Below, in pieces: positions 54,390-63,685 of a DNA stretch of 64,000 nt (its first letter is position 1; the number at the start of each line of letters is the position of its first letter). Below the pieces are notes generated by a model, which was given only the letters and a program-made list of their open reading frames with translations, was not told the origin of the DNA and did not search any database. This stretch comes from Kappaphycus alvarezii (taxonomy: Eukaryota; Rhodophyta; Florideophyceae; Gigartinales; Solieriaceae). Location: positions 372,001-436,000 of the forward strand of contig NADL03000053.1 in NCBI GenBank assembly GCA_002205965.3, written 5' to 3'. A program made the translations under genes and the position numbers.

Positions 54390-55230
54390 ATTTGGCCCCC
54401 AAGTTCCTGTCTCACTCATTGATCCTTGACCTAGACGAAGGTCTTAGCAAATTTAAGTCTGCTAACATGGACTTAATTTTTGCCACAGAAGTACTGGGTC
54501 CAGGTGACGAACGTGCGTTATCAAGAGATATAAATGAAGCCGAGAAGAACGAAATCAGATCTCTGATCAAAAGAGGCACACCAAAGGTCATCCTTCGAGA
54601 AGATGTCCAGCCGGACGCCAACGTTTTGCCAGGAAGATTTTTCTTGCTATCAAGTCGACGATGGACGAAAGACCGAAGTAGGAGGCCCGCTACGTCATCT
54701 TTGGTTACAATTTTATGCTTTAAATTCTCTTGATACACAGTGCCTCAACCTTACAGCCGGCCTTAGTCCGTCTTCTTCTAGCTCTTGCAAGCATGTTTGG
54801 ATTTCAAGTTTAGACCGCCGATATTCGTCAAGCGTGTCTGCAGTCATCGATTCCGCTCGCACGCGGTATTTTCATAGAGAATTCTGTGCCCGAATTCGAT
54901 TTTAATCCTGAGCAATGCTTGAAACTACTACGGCCTCTTTACGGACTATTCGATGCTGGAGATTTATGGCATGAGACACTTGATAAGCACCATCGAAAGG
55001 ATCTAGGCATGAAAAAGATCCGAATACACTCAGCTATTTACCGTCTAATAGTAGACTGTGTTCTGAAATTTTGAAGTGCGTAGACGATCTATTACGGGTC
55101 GGTGATGAGGATTTTCGCAAGGATGCACTGCTTCCCGATAAAACTTTCGAAGTTGGGGAGTAATCTTCTCTACCGTGTGAGTTTATTGGATTTGTTCTGA
55201 ATCGCGGCGAGAAAGCGGATTTCCACATCG
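54390..55230 (+). pseudogene. Copia-4 reverse transcriptase
   Basis: The frame 54392-54733 covers LSRDINEAEKNEIRSLIKRG, TPKVILREDVQPDANVLPGR and a following DGRKTE block. Later frames give LLLALASMFGFQV, TADIRQACLQSSIPLARGIF, ECPEFDFNPEQCLKLL-like sequence, RPLYGLFDAGDLWHETLDKH and KCVDDLLRVGDEDF at about 55075. CVDD replaces YVDD. The order of blocks is standard copia RT (E.EI..L...GT...V, DI.QA..QS, PLYGL.D.GD.W, VDD). Confidence 0.8.
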
Positions 55231-55259
55231 AACAAAACTACTACCTGAGAAAGCTGGAA

Positions 55260-55997
55260 TTCTTGCCACTTGATGCTTCCTTCACGTCCTTCCAATTTGA
55301 GAATGCGACTCGCCTCGCTATCGAACGCTCGTCCAAATTAAATGTTCGAGATATCGAAACTTGCTCAGGTGACGGAACAAATGTTCAACGAGAATCCAGC
55401 TTCGATCATACGACGCATGAACAAGTCTGTGAAGAGTGCAGTGAATAATCTTTTCAGGCTTAAGACTAAGAAGTTGGACAAGGAATCCATAAGGTTTATT
55501 GTGTTTTCCGATTCCTCTTTTGCAAACCACTACGAATTTTAGTCTCAGCTCGGGCACGTCATCTTTCTGGAAGATTCGAGTCACTCAATTGTCCCCGTCT
55601 ACTTGAAATCCTAAAAGCTAGTAGGATAAGCATATCTGTCATCAGTGGAGAATAGATTGCTTTTAACAACATTTTTGACGCTGCCATCGCTTTTTCAAAA
55701 GAGCTCTCTACTTTACTGAGTAATCATGTCCTAACACAGTTATTAACTGATATTAAAAGCTTGTTCGATGTCATATAAAAAGGATCTCGCACCTTCGGGA
55801 AGAGGACAATGTTTGACATCGCTTTTACTCGCGAGGGATTCCGTGACAGGCTAATATCGGACACTGGTTTTATTCGCAGTACCAAAAACATCGCAGAAGG
55901 GCTAACCAAGTCTATGAACCAAGCTATGCTACATGATTTTATCTCTTCTGATAGTTTATCTATCGAGCCGGACCAATGGATCATTCGATCCGCCTAG
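55260..55997 (+). pseudogene. Copia-4 RNase H and polyprotein end
   Basis: Pieces read FEISKLAQVTEQMFNENPAS, IRFIVFSDSSFANHYEF (RNase H Asp), SQLGHVIFLEDSSHS, and the final open frame 55809-55997. The last reads MFDIAFTREGFRDRLISDTG, FIRSTKNIAEGLTKSM and SIEPDQWIIRSA. IAEGLTK corresponds to the (A)DGLTK end motif of copia polyproteins. Confidence 0.75.
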
Positions 55998-56015
55998 ATC
56001 TTCCGAATTTGTAGT

Positions 56016-57150
56016 TTAATTAATGTAGAGCTCGAACACCTCTGCAATGTATGGAGTTTGGGATTTCGGACCAGCGCACATCTTCCATGACAGGCCAGTC
56101 AGCTCAATGGGATGTTTCTCTTCTGATTCCAGATTTGAAGTGGAAGCTGCATCGACGTATACACAATGTTCAACAGAAGAATCGGAGGTGCTCACAATTC
56201 TGACTACCAAGAACCCATTTTCGGACTTTCCGATCATCTCGAAGGTACTATCAAAACGTTGTGGGTGAATCAAGGATCTGTTCGAACGTTTTCGAAAGTT
56301 GAACCGCATTTTCAAGCCTCGGAAAACCGGCCCAGCACGCTTCTGGTTCACGAAATGAAAGGCAAAATCCTGGAGCTTTTTCATTTCCGATTTAGCCGGT
56401 TAATTGCCCAGAAGAACCTTCACGCTGTTGCCTGTTGCAACGGAAACACAGTAAATTGATTCGATTCTCACTAATGGTCCGGATTCATTTTCTTTGGTGT
56501 ACTTGGAAAACGATTTTTGATCTGCAAAGTGCTCCAGCACCTCCGGTTTATACTGCTACACAAGGATAATCGCTGCAGAATTTCTTCAACTCTTCAAGTG
56601 CCATTGAGATCCTTTTTCCTCATGTTCATAGTCCAAGGTCAAGCGGGCAGTAAACTAGCATACGTACAATACGATATTTGCCGCCTATGATGATGGTTGG
56701 GAAGTAAACAGCACCTCGTGCGATGACCGGTGCGGTCAATGAACTTTCATCTAGACGGTGGTAGCCAGGCGCACCATTGAAATTACCAGCGCTCGCATAC
56801 AGACAATCAGCCTTTAACTTGAAGTCGCTGACTTCTAATCTATCAGTATACATCAAGGCGTCAATTATCCACTCGCCTTCTTCGGCTTCTTGACAGCCCT
56901 AGATGCACTGCCAAAATTTTTCGGTGGTCCCTTCCGACCGTGCCGATTTAATCTTTTGTTGCTCATTTTCAAGCGCCAGGGACCGTCTGTTTGAGTGTAA
57001 GAGTAATGTGGAATGGTTGGACGCAGGTGGTTGGTCATCCCTCGGAATGAAAACGCCTGCTCTCAAAGGGTTTGTGAATGATGAAGGGTTTGGATTCTGT
57101 AATGGTCGAGTGGGATGCGGGGTGCACCGAGAATTGAGCGGGCACAAATT
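56016..57150 (-). other. Antisense open frames between Copia-4 RNase H and 3' LTR
   Basis: Reading from 57147 the minus strand has MCPLNSRCTPHPTRPLQNPN (82 codons). A frame through 56895-56626 gives EAEEGEWIIDALMYTDRLEV, SDFKLKADCLYASAGNFNGA and YFPTIIIGGKYRIVRMLVY. A 122-codon frame at 56384-56016 contains FRGLKMRFNFRKRS and PIELTGLSWKMCAGP. Composition is protein-like and the frames converge on RNase H tail to tail. It may be a captured gene or an element-specific antisense ORF. No family recognised; alternative explanation is chance. Confidence 0.4.
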
Positions 57151-57350
57151 CTTATATAGAATTTTGGCAACCTCTCACACTCTGTTAGACAGAATTTCGC
57201 GCATTGGCTTGTAATTCTTTTGCGAATTTTGCCTGGAAGGATTCGCAGTGAGTACAATGAGTCTTATTTTATCCATTCATTTTTTTCTTATCAGACACTG
57301 AGGACTGATCGTGCTCCGTCTTTGACAACAGGGGGATTATTTCTTTACAG

Positions 57351-57635
57351 TGTAACTTTGTTAAAGCTACAAAGAGTGGAACCTAATGTAGCGCAGTCGC
57401 ACAGTATTAATAGCACAAGCCAGCCTTACCATTCTGCCACCCCCCCCCCGACCGATCGACAGAACCCAAGAGAGAATTATTTGCTGTATAGACTTATTTG
57501 TTCGTAGCTCTGCCGTGGTCCTCAACCCGGCCCCTCTCGGAGTAAACTGAATTTTCTGCCAACAAAGAGGCTACTGATTCAGTACTTTGATCGCCAAAGT
57601 AACAGTAGTCGTGCAGCAAAGCGGGTCCCACCACA
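57351..57635 (+). repeat. Copia-4 3' LTR
   Basis: Counterpart of 50628-50913, ending CCCACCACA. A purine run ACAGGGGGA at 57328-57336 lies ~15 bases upstream and could be the polypurine tract, which would place the LTR start slightly left of TG 57351. Confidence 0.85.
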
Positions 57636-57960
57636 GATCTAAATTGTAAATAGTCTTAGGCTGTTAGATAATTTTAGCAAGCCTCGGACATCGAACTATC
57701 CCAGTTGATCAGCTATCAATAAATATTGTTTTTCTTTTTATTATTATTCTCAGTCCTATTTAGGTAATTTTTATATTCATTTATTTGGAATTATCTAATT
57801 TGGATCTACGCATTTCATTTAATTTTTGCATCGACTGCATCGTTGTATGTGCTGAGCTCTTGTCCTGAAGATGCTAAAATGGAGCGGTCGATGGTATCAG
57901 CAACAGCGCAAGAGGCGAGGAAAGTGGCGGTCGGTTGACTAGGTATCAGCCAGCTTATCT
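57636..57960. other. AT-rich gap, no gene seen
   Basis: Right flank of Copia-4. AAATT just after the LTR (57641) echoes AAATT at 50631-50635, but the positions do not fit a clean target duplication. Confidence 0.4.
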
Positions 57961-58313
57961 GTTACAGTAAATCCCTCCGAGGGAAAAACGGAAGTTTTGC
58001 GTCGTCTTTAATTTGCAAAGGTAAATCTGCACGTTCGTTCGTTCATACAATTTGCCTCATCAGCTCGGGTAGATGTGAAGCAGGGTATCGATGCCATCAT
58101 TCACTTCGAGAGTCGTCTTTCCCAGCGCCTCAAGTTCCACGACCACGTGCTGGTTCAGATTAACGCCCACAACGCATTCAATCGCATTTATCGTCAGCGC
58201 TTTCTTGAAGCGGTACAAACCTACGCCCCAAGTCTTGCAGTTTGGGTGCACTATTATTACGGTGCCTCTCCAGAGCTTGCTTTCTGCCCTTACTATGTCT
58301 GTAGTGTCGAAGG
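57960..58313 (+). pseudogene. LINE reverse transcriptase fragment, copy g, cut by hAT-1
   Basis: At 58072-58313 the frame reads VKQGIDAIIHFESRLSQRLK, HVLVQINAHNAFNRIYRQRF, LEAVQTYAPSLAVWVHYYYG and CSVEG. This is the non-LTR RT segment with (D.)KNAFN..R..FL......P.L..WV..YY, which runs to GV.QGDPLGP. The first catalytic Asp is Asn here (INAHNAFN). The frame ends exactly at the hAT-1 left TIR. This is the only RT piece of the LINE class in the window and the only one on the plus strand. Confidence 0.7.
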
Positions 58314-58390
58314 CAGGGATGTGTCCAGTATATTGGTATTGTAGTATATTGCAATACGCAATACCAGTACTATACTGAAGCCACGCTGCA

Positions 58391-58480
58391 GTATTACAAT
58401 TTGTATTGGAGATCCTCTATGTATTGCAATACGTATTGGAAACCCTCCACGTATTGCAATACGTATTGCAAGCTTGCCTG
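58391..58480. repeat. hAT-1 left subterminal array, 30-bp period
   Basis: The perfect palindrome GTATTGCAATAC occurs at 58421-58432 and 58451-58462, preceded by a degenerate unit at 58391. Each is followed by a (T/G)TATTGGA(A/G)A/ATCCTC-like half. Period is exactly 30 bp. Such arrays are the usual transposase-binding sites of hAT elements. Confidence 0.85.
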
Positions 58481-58899
58481 CACAACGACTAAGAATAAGC
58501 GATCTACCGACAATATAAAAAGATTATATTACTACAGTACGTCCATGTTGTCGATAGAGCAATGGCCTCTATCAAGGAAGTTAGCTTCAATTGGATTTAT
58601 TAACGACGTCATAATGACGTCGCCGTTGCCAATTTTTAGTAGAAATGACGAGATCAAGTCAGTACAAGTTTGGTAATATCCTCAGGTGATCGTCATTGCT
58701 GAACTGGTACTGAAATGAGACGTCGATAAGCAGTACAGTAGCAGATGAAAGCACGGAAGATAATCGTTAATACCGTCATCTAGCTTAGCCATTACACAAT
58801 CAAACGCTGTCAGAAGAAATGATCAGCAGGTTTCCGCAGAGAATCGTAAAAGCACAATCTCAATGACTCATCCCAATTCACATCCAAAGGGATGAGGCA

Positions 58900-60093
58900 T
58901 TGAAGATGATAACTGTTTTTCGTATAATTTTCGTATATGAGTCACTGCGTACAAAAGGAGTGTTTTGTACAGCTCTTGACTTTAACCACCTCATAATTAA
59001 GCCCTTGTTCTCTCTGCCATCGTTTCTCAGTCGCGTAGCCCAGTATGACTTCCAGCAATATCTCCCTTCCGACCGCAAGGATATTGTAGTGTCGCTTATG
59101 CGTTCGTTGGGAAAGAGAAAAAACAACTTTCAACCGGACACCGCTAAAGAAGTCCCAAAAGAATATCTCATGTACCAGTGTCCGAAACCGGAATGCACCT
59201 CTCCAACCGTGTCATTCTTGGACAAAACAGGATTCAATAACCCGTATAAACACCTGCGAAGTTTCTATAGCAAGGGAAAGACATCAAAACGCAAGATGGA
59301 TACTGGTCCATCTCTATGAGGAACAAACAACCATAGAGACTTGGGACCATCCACTCTCACTTTGAGATCAAAACTCTGTTAGAGTATGAAAGGCAATGTA
59401 TGGTTATATTCAGCTTATTGTGGCGAAAAACCTTCCCTTTTACTATGTTGCTGATCCAGATCTGAGCAAATTCTCGCGATATGATGTCAAGATTGGGAAG
59501 AAGAAACTGGTCGAGGTTCTGTTTAAGCTTGTGGAGATGGTGGAGCAGCGTATTGCAGTAGAAATGAAGGGAACAAAAGAGCACTGCTTCGATGGATGGT
59601 CGTGCAACAATATGCATTACGTAGCAGCGATTGCTTTGTACTGCAACTCTATGCAGACAACAGAAAATATTGCATCTGCAAGAGATATTGTTCCTAGGCT
59701 AACACTTCTTGCTCTGTCCCAGATGGGACATGTTGCGGGAGAGTGTGATGAGAATAACTCTTGCAGATGAAACAGCAAATTTCAATGCCGAAGCTTACGT
59801 TCAGTTCTTTAATGAAATCTTTCCATTTTTCGGTCAGCGGTTCTCTAATTGGTGTTTTTGTATTATTGGAGATAATTCCAGTACAAATATGAAGATAGCA
59901 TCGTTGACGAATAAGCAATATGTCGGATTTAACAGCCACAAGCTAAATCTGGAAGTGAACAACATGATTAACATGCACCTACACCTCAAGAAAACAATTG
60001 AAAGTGTGCACTAAACGATGAAAAAGGCGCGAAAACTGAAAAATGCCGCTTTTCTCCGGAATCTTACAGACCTTAAGCCTATCATACACAATC
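58900..60093 (+). pseudogene. hAT-1 transposase, N-terminal part
   Basis: The frame 58900-59319 holds a BED-like finger from Cys 59179 (MYQCPKPECTSPTVSF ... NPYKHLRSFYSKGK). The true start is probably nearer to the finger than Met 58900. The next frame, 59396-59770, reads MYGYIQLIVAKNLPFYYVAD, FSRYDVKIGKKKLVEVLFKL and FDGWSCNNMHYVAAIALYC; the Asp at 59591-59593 is the expected first catalytic residue. The frame 59709-60093 gives FCIIGDNSSTNMKIASL (second Asp at 59871-59873), SHKLNLEVNNMI and KKARKLKNAAFLRNLTDLKP. A TAA at 60012 is the only stop in this last frame. MDQ-2 interrupts it after the HN codons. Confidence 0.8.
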
Positions 60094-60399
60094 TGTTAGC
60101 AGAAAGTCGGCGTAAGAGAGATATCCAACGCCCACTATCCAAAACGGAAGTGTTGCGAGCGACAAGATGCTGTGCTAAGGTATTTGTGGGAACAAAAAGT
60201 GCTGTATACGAACGAGAAATCTGTGGCAACCGACTATGTCCGAAAGGGGCAGGCTGCACCTTCGCCTTGCGAATGACAGATCTGCTTTCGGGTACGTCGC
60301 AAGGCAAATGCAATGGGCTGAAATGGAAGAGGGCTCAGTGGATCATCCAACAATACTAAGGGGCAGGCCCTTCCACCTGGCTTCGAGGCTTGAGAGCCG

Positions 60400-60520
60400 T
60401 TTATAAATTTTGGGCCTGAAGATGACTACCAACTTCGTTACTACTGGAGAATCTCTTTCGAAGTTGTCTGCCAACTTGCTTTCCCTCTACAAGAGGAAGC
60501 ATTTACTCAGCTTATATAGA
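60400..60520. repeat. MDQ-2 inverted-repeat block and TATA-like word
   Basis: AAGTTGTCTGCCAACTT at 60461-60477 and CCTCTACAAGAGG at about 60484 are stems conserved in MDQ-1 and MDQ-3. CAGCTTATATAGACTTTTT follows at about 60508. On the other strand the same TATATAAG could serve as a TATA box. Confidence 0.7.
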
Positions 60521-60663
60521 CTTTTTGACTTTTTGGCTAACCGTAGTCTCAAAGGAACATACTAAGACCATAAAATGTATCAAATGGAATCGTTGAACGA
60601 GAAAGACTAACAGCAGATACTATTAGGATAATTTCTAGATTCCTTCCTTAATATCTTAGTCCT

Positions 60664-61180
60664 TTAGATCAGAGCCAAACAGTTCCCCAAAATATCCATT
60701 CCACCCAAGCAGCCACAAATATCCGCGAACGGCTTAGAATTCTCCATTGCCTCCGCGAAATATCTAGACACTGAAGATGCCCCCATCCGGTTCCAGAGTC
60801 GGGACCACCTGGTCCATATTATTCAGCCCGAGCCCCACCTCACTGACTTCTTCTGCCTCATCTTCTTCACTCTCCTCCCCATCCTCCTCATCATCCTCGT
60901 TTCGTCCATGTCATCGTCCTCGCCACACTCGTAAACTAAATCCGGGGCCACCCACGCCTCAAACGACTTGCCGAGCTCATCCTCTTCCTTCTCCGCCTCA
61001 CCCTCACTGACTTCTTGCATCACCTTCGACGAAGAGTTCGCGGACGAACTCTATGATCTTCTTCTTCGCCTGGCGTCGCAGGTAGTCGTCTGCGTCCGTC
61101 GGGATACGCAGCGTGCAAGGCTGTTCAAGGGCGAGAGGGGCGATTTTTGTGATGTAAGCGGAGCGGCGAAGGTTGTTCAT
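60664..61180 (-). pseudogene. MDQ-2 ORF (acidic protein), frameshifted
   Basis: Starts at 61180 on the minus strand: MNNLRRSAYITKIAPLALEQ, then PTDADDYLRRQAKKKIIEFV and RELFVEGDARSQ before a stop. Alignment to MDQ-3 indicates a one-base loss just there. The correct sequence resumes in the next frame (61023-60823) with MQEVSEGEAEKEEDELGKSF, EAWVAPDLVYECGEDDDMDE. A third frame supplies ENSKPFADICG and GMDILGN near 60740-60680. Basic helix, acidic middle and conserved C-terminal motif are in the same order as in the other copies. Confidence 0.65.
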
Positions 61181-61584
61181 TTTGGTTGTAAATGGAGTGG
61201 GGCGATTGTGGATGGAGGATAGGGGTGTGAGAGGGAGGTTAGTGTGTGTAGAGGTTGGTGGATCTCAAAAAAGCTGGGTAAAATGGGTAAGGTAACCTTA
61301 GAGACGGATTGGAGTCGGTACTAAAAAGGTAAAATCGAAATTGCAGTAGCGTATTTGCTGAAATTTCTACATTAGGAGTGAATTTGATGAAAGGTAGATA
61401 TAAAAAGACGTAAACGTTGATTTGGAGTAGATTTGGAGGAGAGGATACAGTATTAAAATATCTAGGGGGGATGGTAGACAAATTTGGAAAGGACGGTAAG
61501 CGGATTCAGAAGCGGAATCGTTAAATTTTTTTTGTAAGTTGCAGATCCCTTTGAGAGGACCATTTCCTGTATTACAACAATCCT

Positions 61585-62340
61585 ACACGTTGGTCTGGCA
61601 AATTAAATATGCTTAAAAGGTTTGTTCAGATACGAGATGAGTTGATCAAAGTCCGAAACGCACCAGAGGGAGACCTTATAGTTGAGACAAGTGCAAAATT
61701 GGCTTCCAGGGTACAAAAATTTGAGAAGATGTTGGCCGAAAGTGATGTAGTAACAAAGTCACTGCAAATTTGTGGTCGTACGTTAGCTGAATGCCGAGAA
61801 GATCTCGACGTTTTGGTGGAGACTGTTATTGAGGAAAAGGATCTTCCTGGTTCCTCACTTTATCAATGCAAGCTTGATATGAAATATATTTCTCCGGACG
61901 CAAATATAGTTCTACACCTTGCATTTGAAACTGGGGTCGTGAAAATACAGAGAGGTTTGCACTTGGATCTATCTGAAGACGAGAAAAAGGCAGTTATGTG
62001 CTTAAAGAAGGACACAAATGGTGCAGTTGAAAATGAACCTTTCGAAAGTACTATCTCAAGCGCCCTAATTATGGCACAGCGATTATCAAGCGAAGGAAGA
62101 AGGATGAGACGGAGAGCGCATATATTAATTGTGACTTTATTTTGGGTCAGTTGCAGAGTTTGAACGTTTATGGAGCATTTCTAAGTACGTGCTAACTGCA
62201 ATCGACGGTCTATGACCCCCCAGCAATTGTATTCCTGAAGGTGAATGAAAGATTCTGGGACGCGCAACTTTTAAGCCAAGCCACTAATGGAACGCGTTGT
62301 GATAGGGCCGGAGCCAGTATGGAAACTCACGAGGCTCATC
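61585..62340 (+). pseudogene. hAT-1 transposase, C-terminal part with dimerisation region
   Basis: Resumes at 61582 with PTRWSGKLNMLKRFVQIRD (hAT proteins have a T.TRW.S...M..R). It runs open to 62163 through FEKMLAESDVVTKSLQICGR and DANIVLHLAFETGVVKIQRG. After a frame change come AEFERLWSISKYVL near 62153-62194, RRSMTPQ, and VFLKVNERFWDAQLLSQA at about 62230-62283. These last blocks match the C-terminal hAT dimerisation domain (E..FS....I...R..L......FLK.N..FW). Two frame changes inactivate it. Confidence 0.8.
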
Positions 62341-62440
62341 AAGAGCTCGACAGCAACGCTAGTGCTTAAGATTTATCGCAGCTCTTATACTTGTTTGGAT
62401 TGTAGTAAATATATTACCAGTAGTATTTCAATCTAAACGA

Positions 62441-62560
62441 GCATTGCAACAAGTATTGATACCCTGTGGCGTATTGCAATACTTATTACTGGCTTGAGGC
62501 GTATTGCAATACATATTGAATCCGTTATTTGTATTGCAATACCTATTGCTATTGTTCTGG
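62441..62560. repeat. hAT-1 right subterminal array, 30-bp period
   Basis: GTATTGCAATAC at 62471-62482, 62501-62512 and 62531-62542, each 30 bp apart, with a degenerate unit at 62441 (GCATTGCAACAAGTATTGAT). Mirrors the array at the left end. Confidence 0.85.
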
Positions 62561-62849
62561 AACGGAAATACGTATTGCATATTGCATATTTGGAAGCAAT
62601 ATATTGCAATAATATTGGACACAGCCCTGGTCGAGGGGTCTGATAGGGGTAAATCGTCGGGAGAAGAGATATTAGAACCAACTACCCCAAGACGGAGGTG
62701 TTGCGAGCGACAAAAGTGCTACCGTGGTATAGTTGAACAAATAAAAAGGAGTGTATATGGGAGAGTTGAAGGGCTACAAGCAAGTATAAAAGGGGCAGGG
62801 TCTACCACTGATGCTCTGCGACCAGCTTAGGAAAAAGTTTTCTAGGGTC

Positions 62850-62940
62850 TGAAGTTGACTCTCAACTTCCTACTACTCGGACTTGACTGAAGTTGTCTGC
62901 CAACTTGCTTGACCTCTCCATGAGGAAGCGGTTTACTCAG
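62850..62940. repeat. MDQ-3 inverted-repeat block
   Basis: AAGTTGACTCTCAACTT at 62852-62868 and AAGTTGTCTGCCAACTT at 62890-62906, then CCTCTCCATGAGG, GGTTTACTCAGC and TTATATAGAC. Same order and spacing as in MDQ-1 (read on the other strand). Confidence 0.75.
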
Positions 62941-63076
62941 CTTATATAGACTTTTGGCTACCCCTAAAGTCCGAACAAAACTACAGAAGGTACCAGGAAA
63001 TGCATACAAACAATTTGTGTGGATGATATACTCTAAACAAAAGATACTTAAGAAACTAACAATCAATGAGGTCCTC

Positions 63077-63685
63077 TTATTTCCCATTCTCTAAATCAGA
63101 TCCAAACAACTCCTCTAAAATATCCATGCTGTCCAAGCAGTCCCCACAAATATCTGCGAATGGCTCACAGCTCTCTATTCCCTCCTGGGAGATATCTAAA
63201 CTACTAAAGATATCTCCATCCGGTTCCAGCGTCGGCACCACTTGATCCATACTCTCCAGTCCAGGCCCCACCAGTAAAACACTTTCCATGCCCCCATTTC
63301 CCTCCTCCAACTCGTCCTCCTCTCCTCCTCTTCCCCTCTTCCTCCTCATTCCCCCTCATCCTCCTCTTCCTCTCTTCCTCCCTCATCCTCCTCTTCCTCA
63401 TTCCTCTTCCTCCTTCCCCTGAGTCTCGTACACTAGCTCAGGGGCTAACCATTCCTCGAAGGACTCCCCGCTCTCCTCCTCGACTTTCTCAGTCTCATCC
63501 TCACTTACCTCCCTCGCCTCTTCTTCTATGAAGAGGCGGCGAACGAACTCGATGATTTTCTTCTTTGTTTGACGCCGGATGTAGTCGTCGGCATCGGTTG
63601 GCCCGTAGGCGGCGAGACGAAGGCCATTGATGGGACGGGAAGGGCGGTTTTTGGAGATAGGGACAGAGGGGCGATTTGACGTCAT
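63077..63685 (-). pseudogene. MDQ-3 ORF (acidic protein), three in-frame stops in GA-rich tract
   Basis: The protein begins MTSNRPSVPISKNRPSRPIN, continues YGPTDADDYIRRQTKKKIIE and FVRRLFIEEEAREVSEDETE, then KVEEESGESFEEWLAPELVY. In the following GA-rich stretch (63400-63350) the same frame has three TGA codons. It reopens to SMDQVVPTLEPDGDIFSSLD, ISQEGIESCEPFADICGDCL and DSMDILEELFGSDLENGK. Total would be about 203 residues. The stops may come from slippage in the GA tract. GAGGTAAGTGAG at about 63512 resembles a 5' splice site, so splicing is another possibility. Unknown family; likely nuclear or regulatory by composition only. Confidence 0.65.

Larger units (their letters stand above)
50628..57635 (+). 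mobile_element. Copia-4: full-length decayed Ty1/copia retrotransposon
   Basis: LTR pair of 286 and 285 bp flanks gag, zinc knuckle, protease region, integrase, RT and RNase H on the plus strand. An extra ~1.35 kb between RNase H and the 3' LTR carries antisense open frames. It is the same lineage as Copia-1. RT's second catalytic box reads CVDD instead of YVDD. Stops and frame changes occur in all domains. No convincing 5-bp target duplication was found with the TG...CA boundaries I propose. Confidence 0.85.
60094..61576 (-). mobile_element. MDQ-2: ORF-bearing LTR-like repeat nested in hAT-1
   Basis: Boundaries are read from the interrupted hAT-1 gene. ACAATC occurs at 60088-60093 and 61577-61582 as target duplication (5 or 6 bp), and removing the insert plus one copy restores the hAT frame. 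The insert starts TGTTAGCAG and ends CTGTATTACA: TG...CA ends and a short duplication, as in LTR elements. The left 70 bp match MDQ-3 (TGTTGCGAGCGACAA shared). Length is 1,483 bp, with no gag or pol. It could be a solo LTR carrying an ORF, or a terminal-repeat non-autonomous unit. Confidence 0.85.
58314..62629 (+). mobile_element. hAT-1: hAT transposon with TIRs and 8-bp target duplication
   Basis: Left end CAGGGATGTGTCCAGTAT; the right end read in complement is CAGGGCTGTGTCCAATAT, i.e. imperfect TIRs with the hAT-typical CAGGG start. The flanks are GTCGAAGG (58306-58313) and GTCGAGGG (62630-62637), an 8-bp duplication with one mismatch, the hAT length. Inside lie 30-bp subterminal repeats at both ends, a BED-like finger, a transposase with DGWS, GDNSS and C-terminal dimerisation blocks, and a nested MDQ-2 insertion (60094-61576). 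Confidence 0.92.

Noticed and set aside
50623-57645. TACAG or AAATT as target duplication of Copia-4
   Set aside because: TACAG precedes both LTRs rather than flanking the element, and AAATT lies at positions that do not meet both LTR termini.
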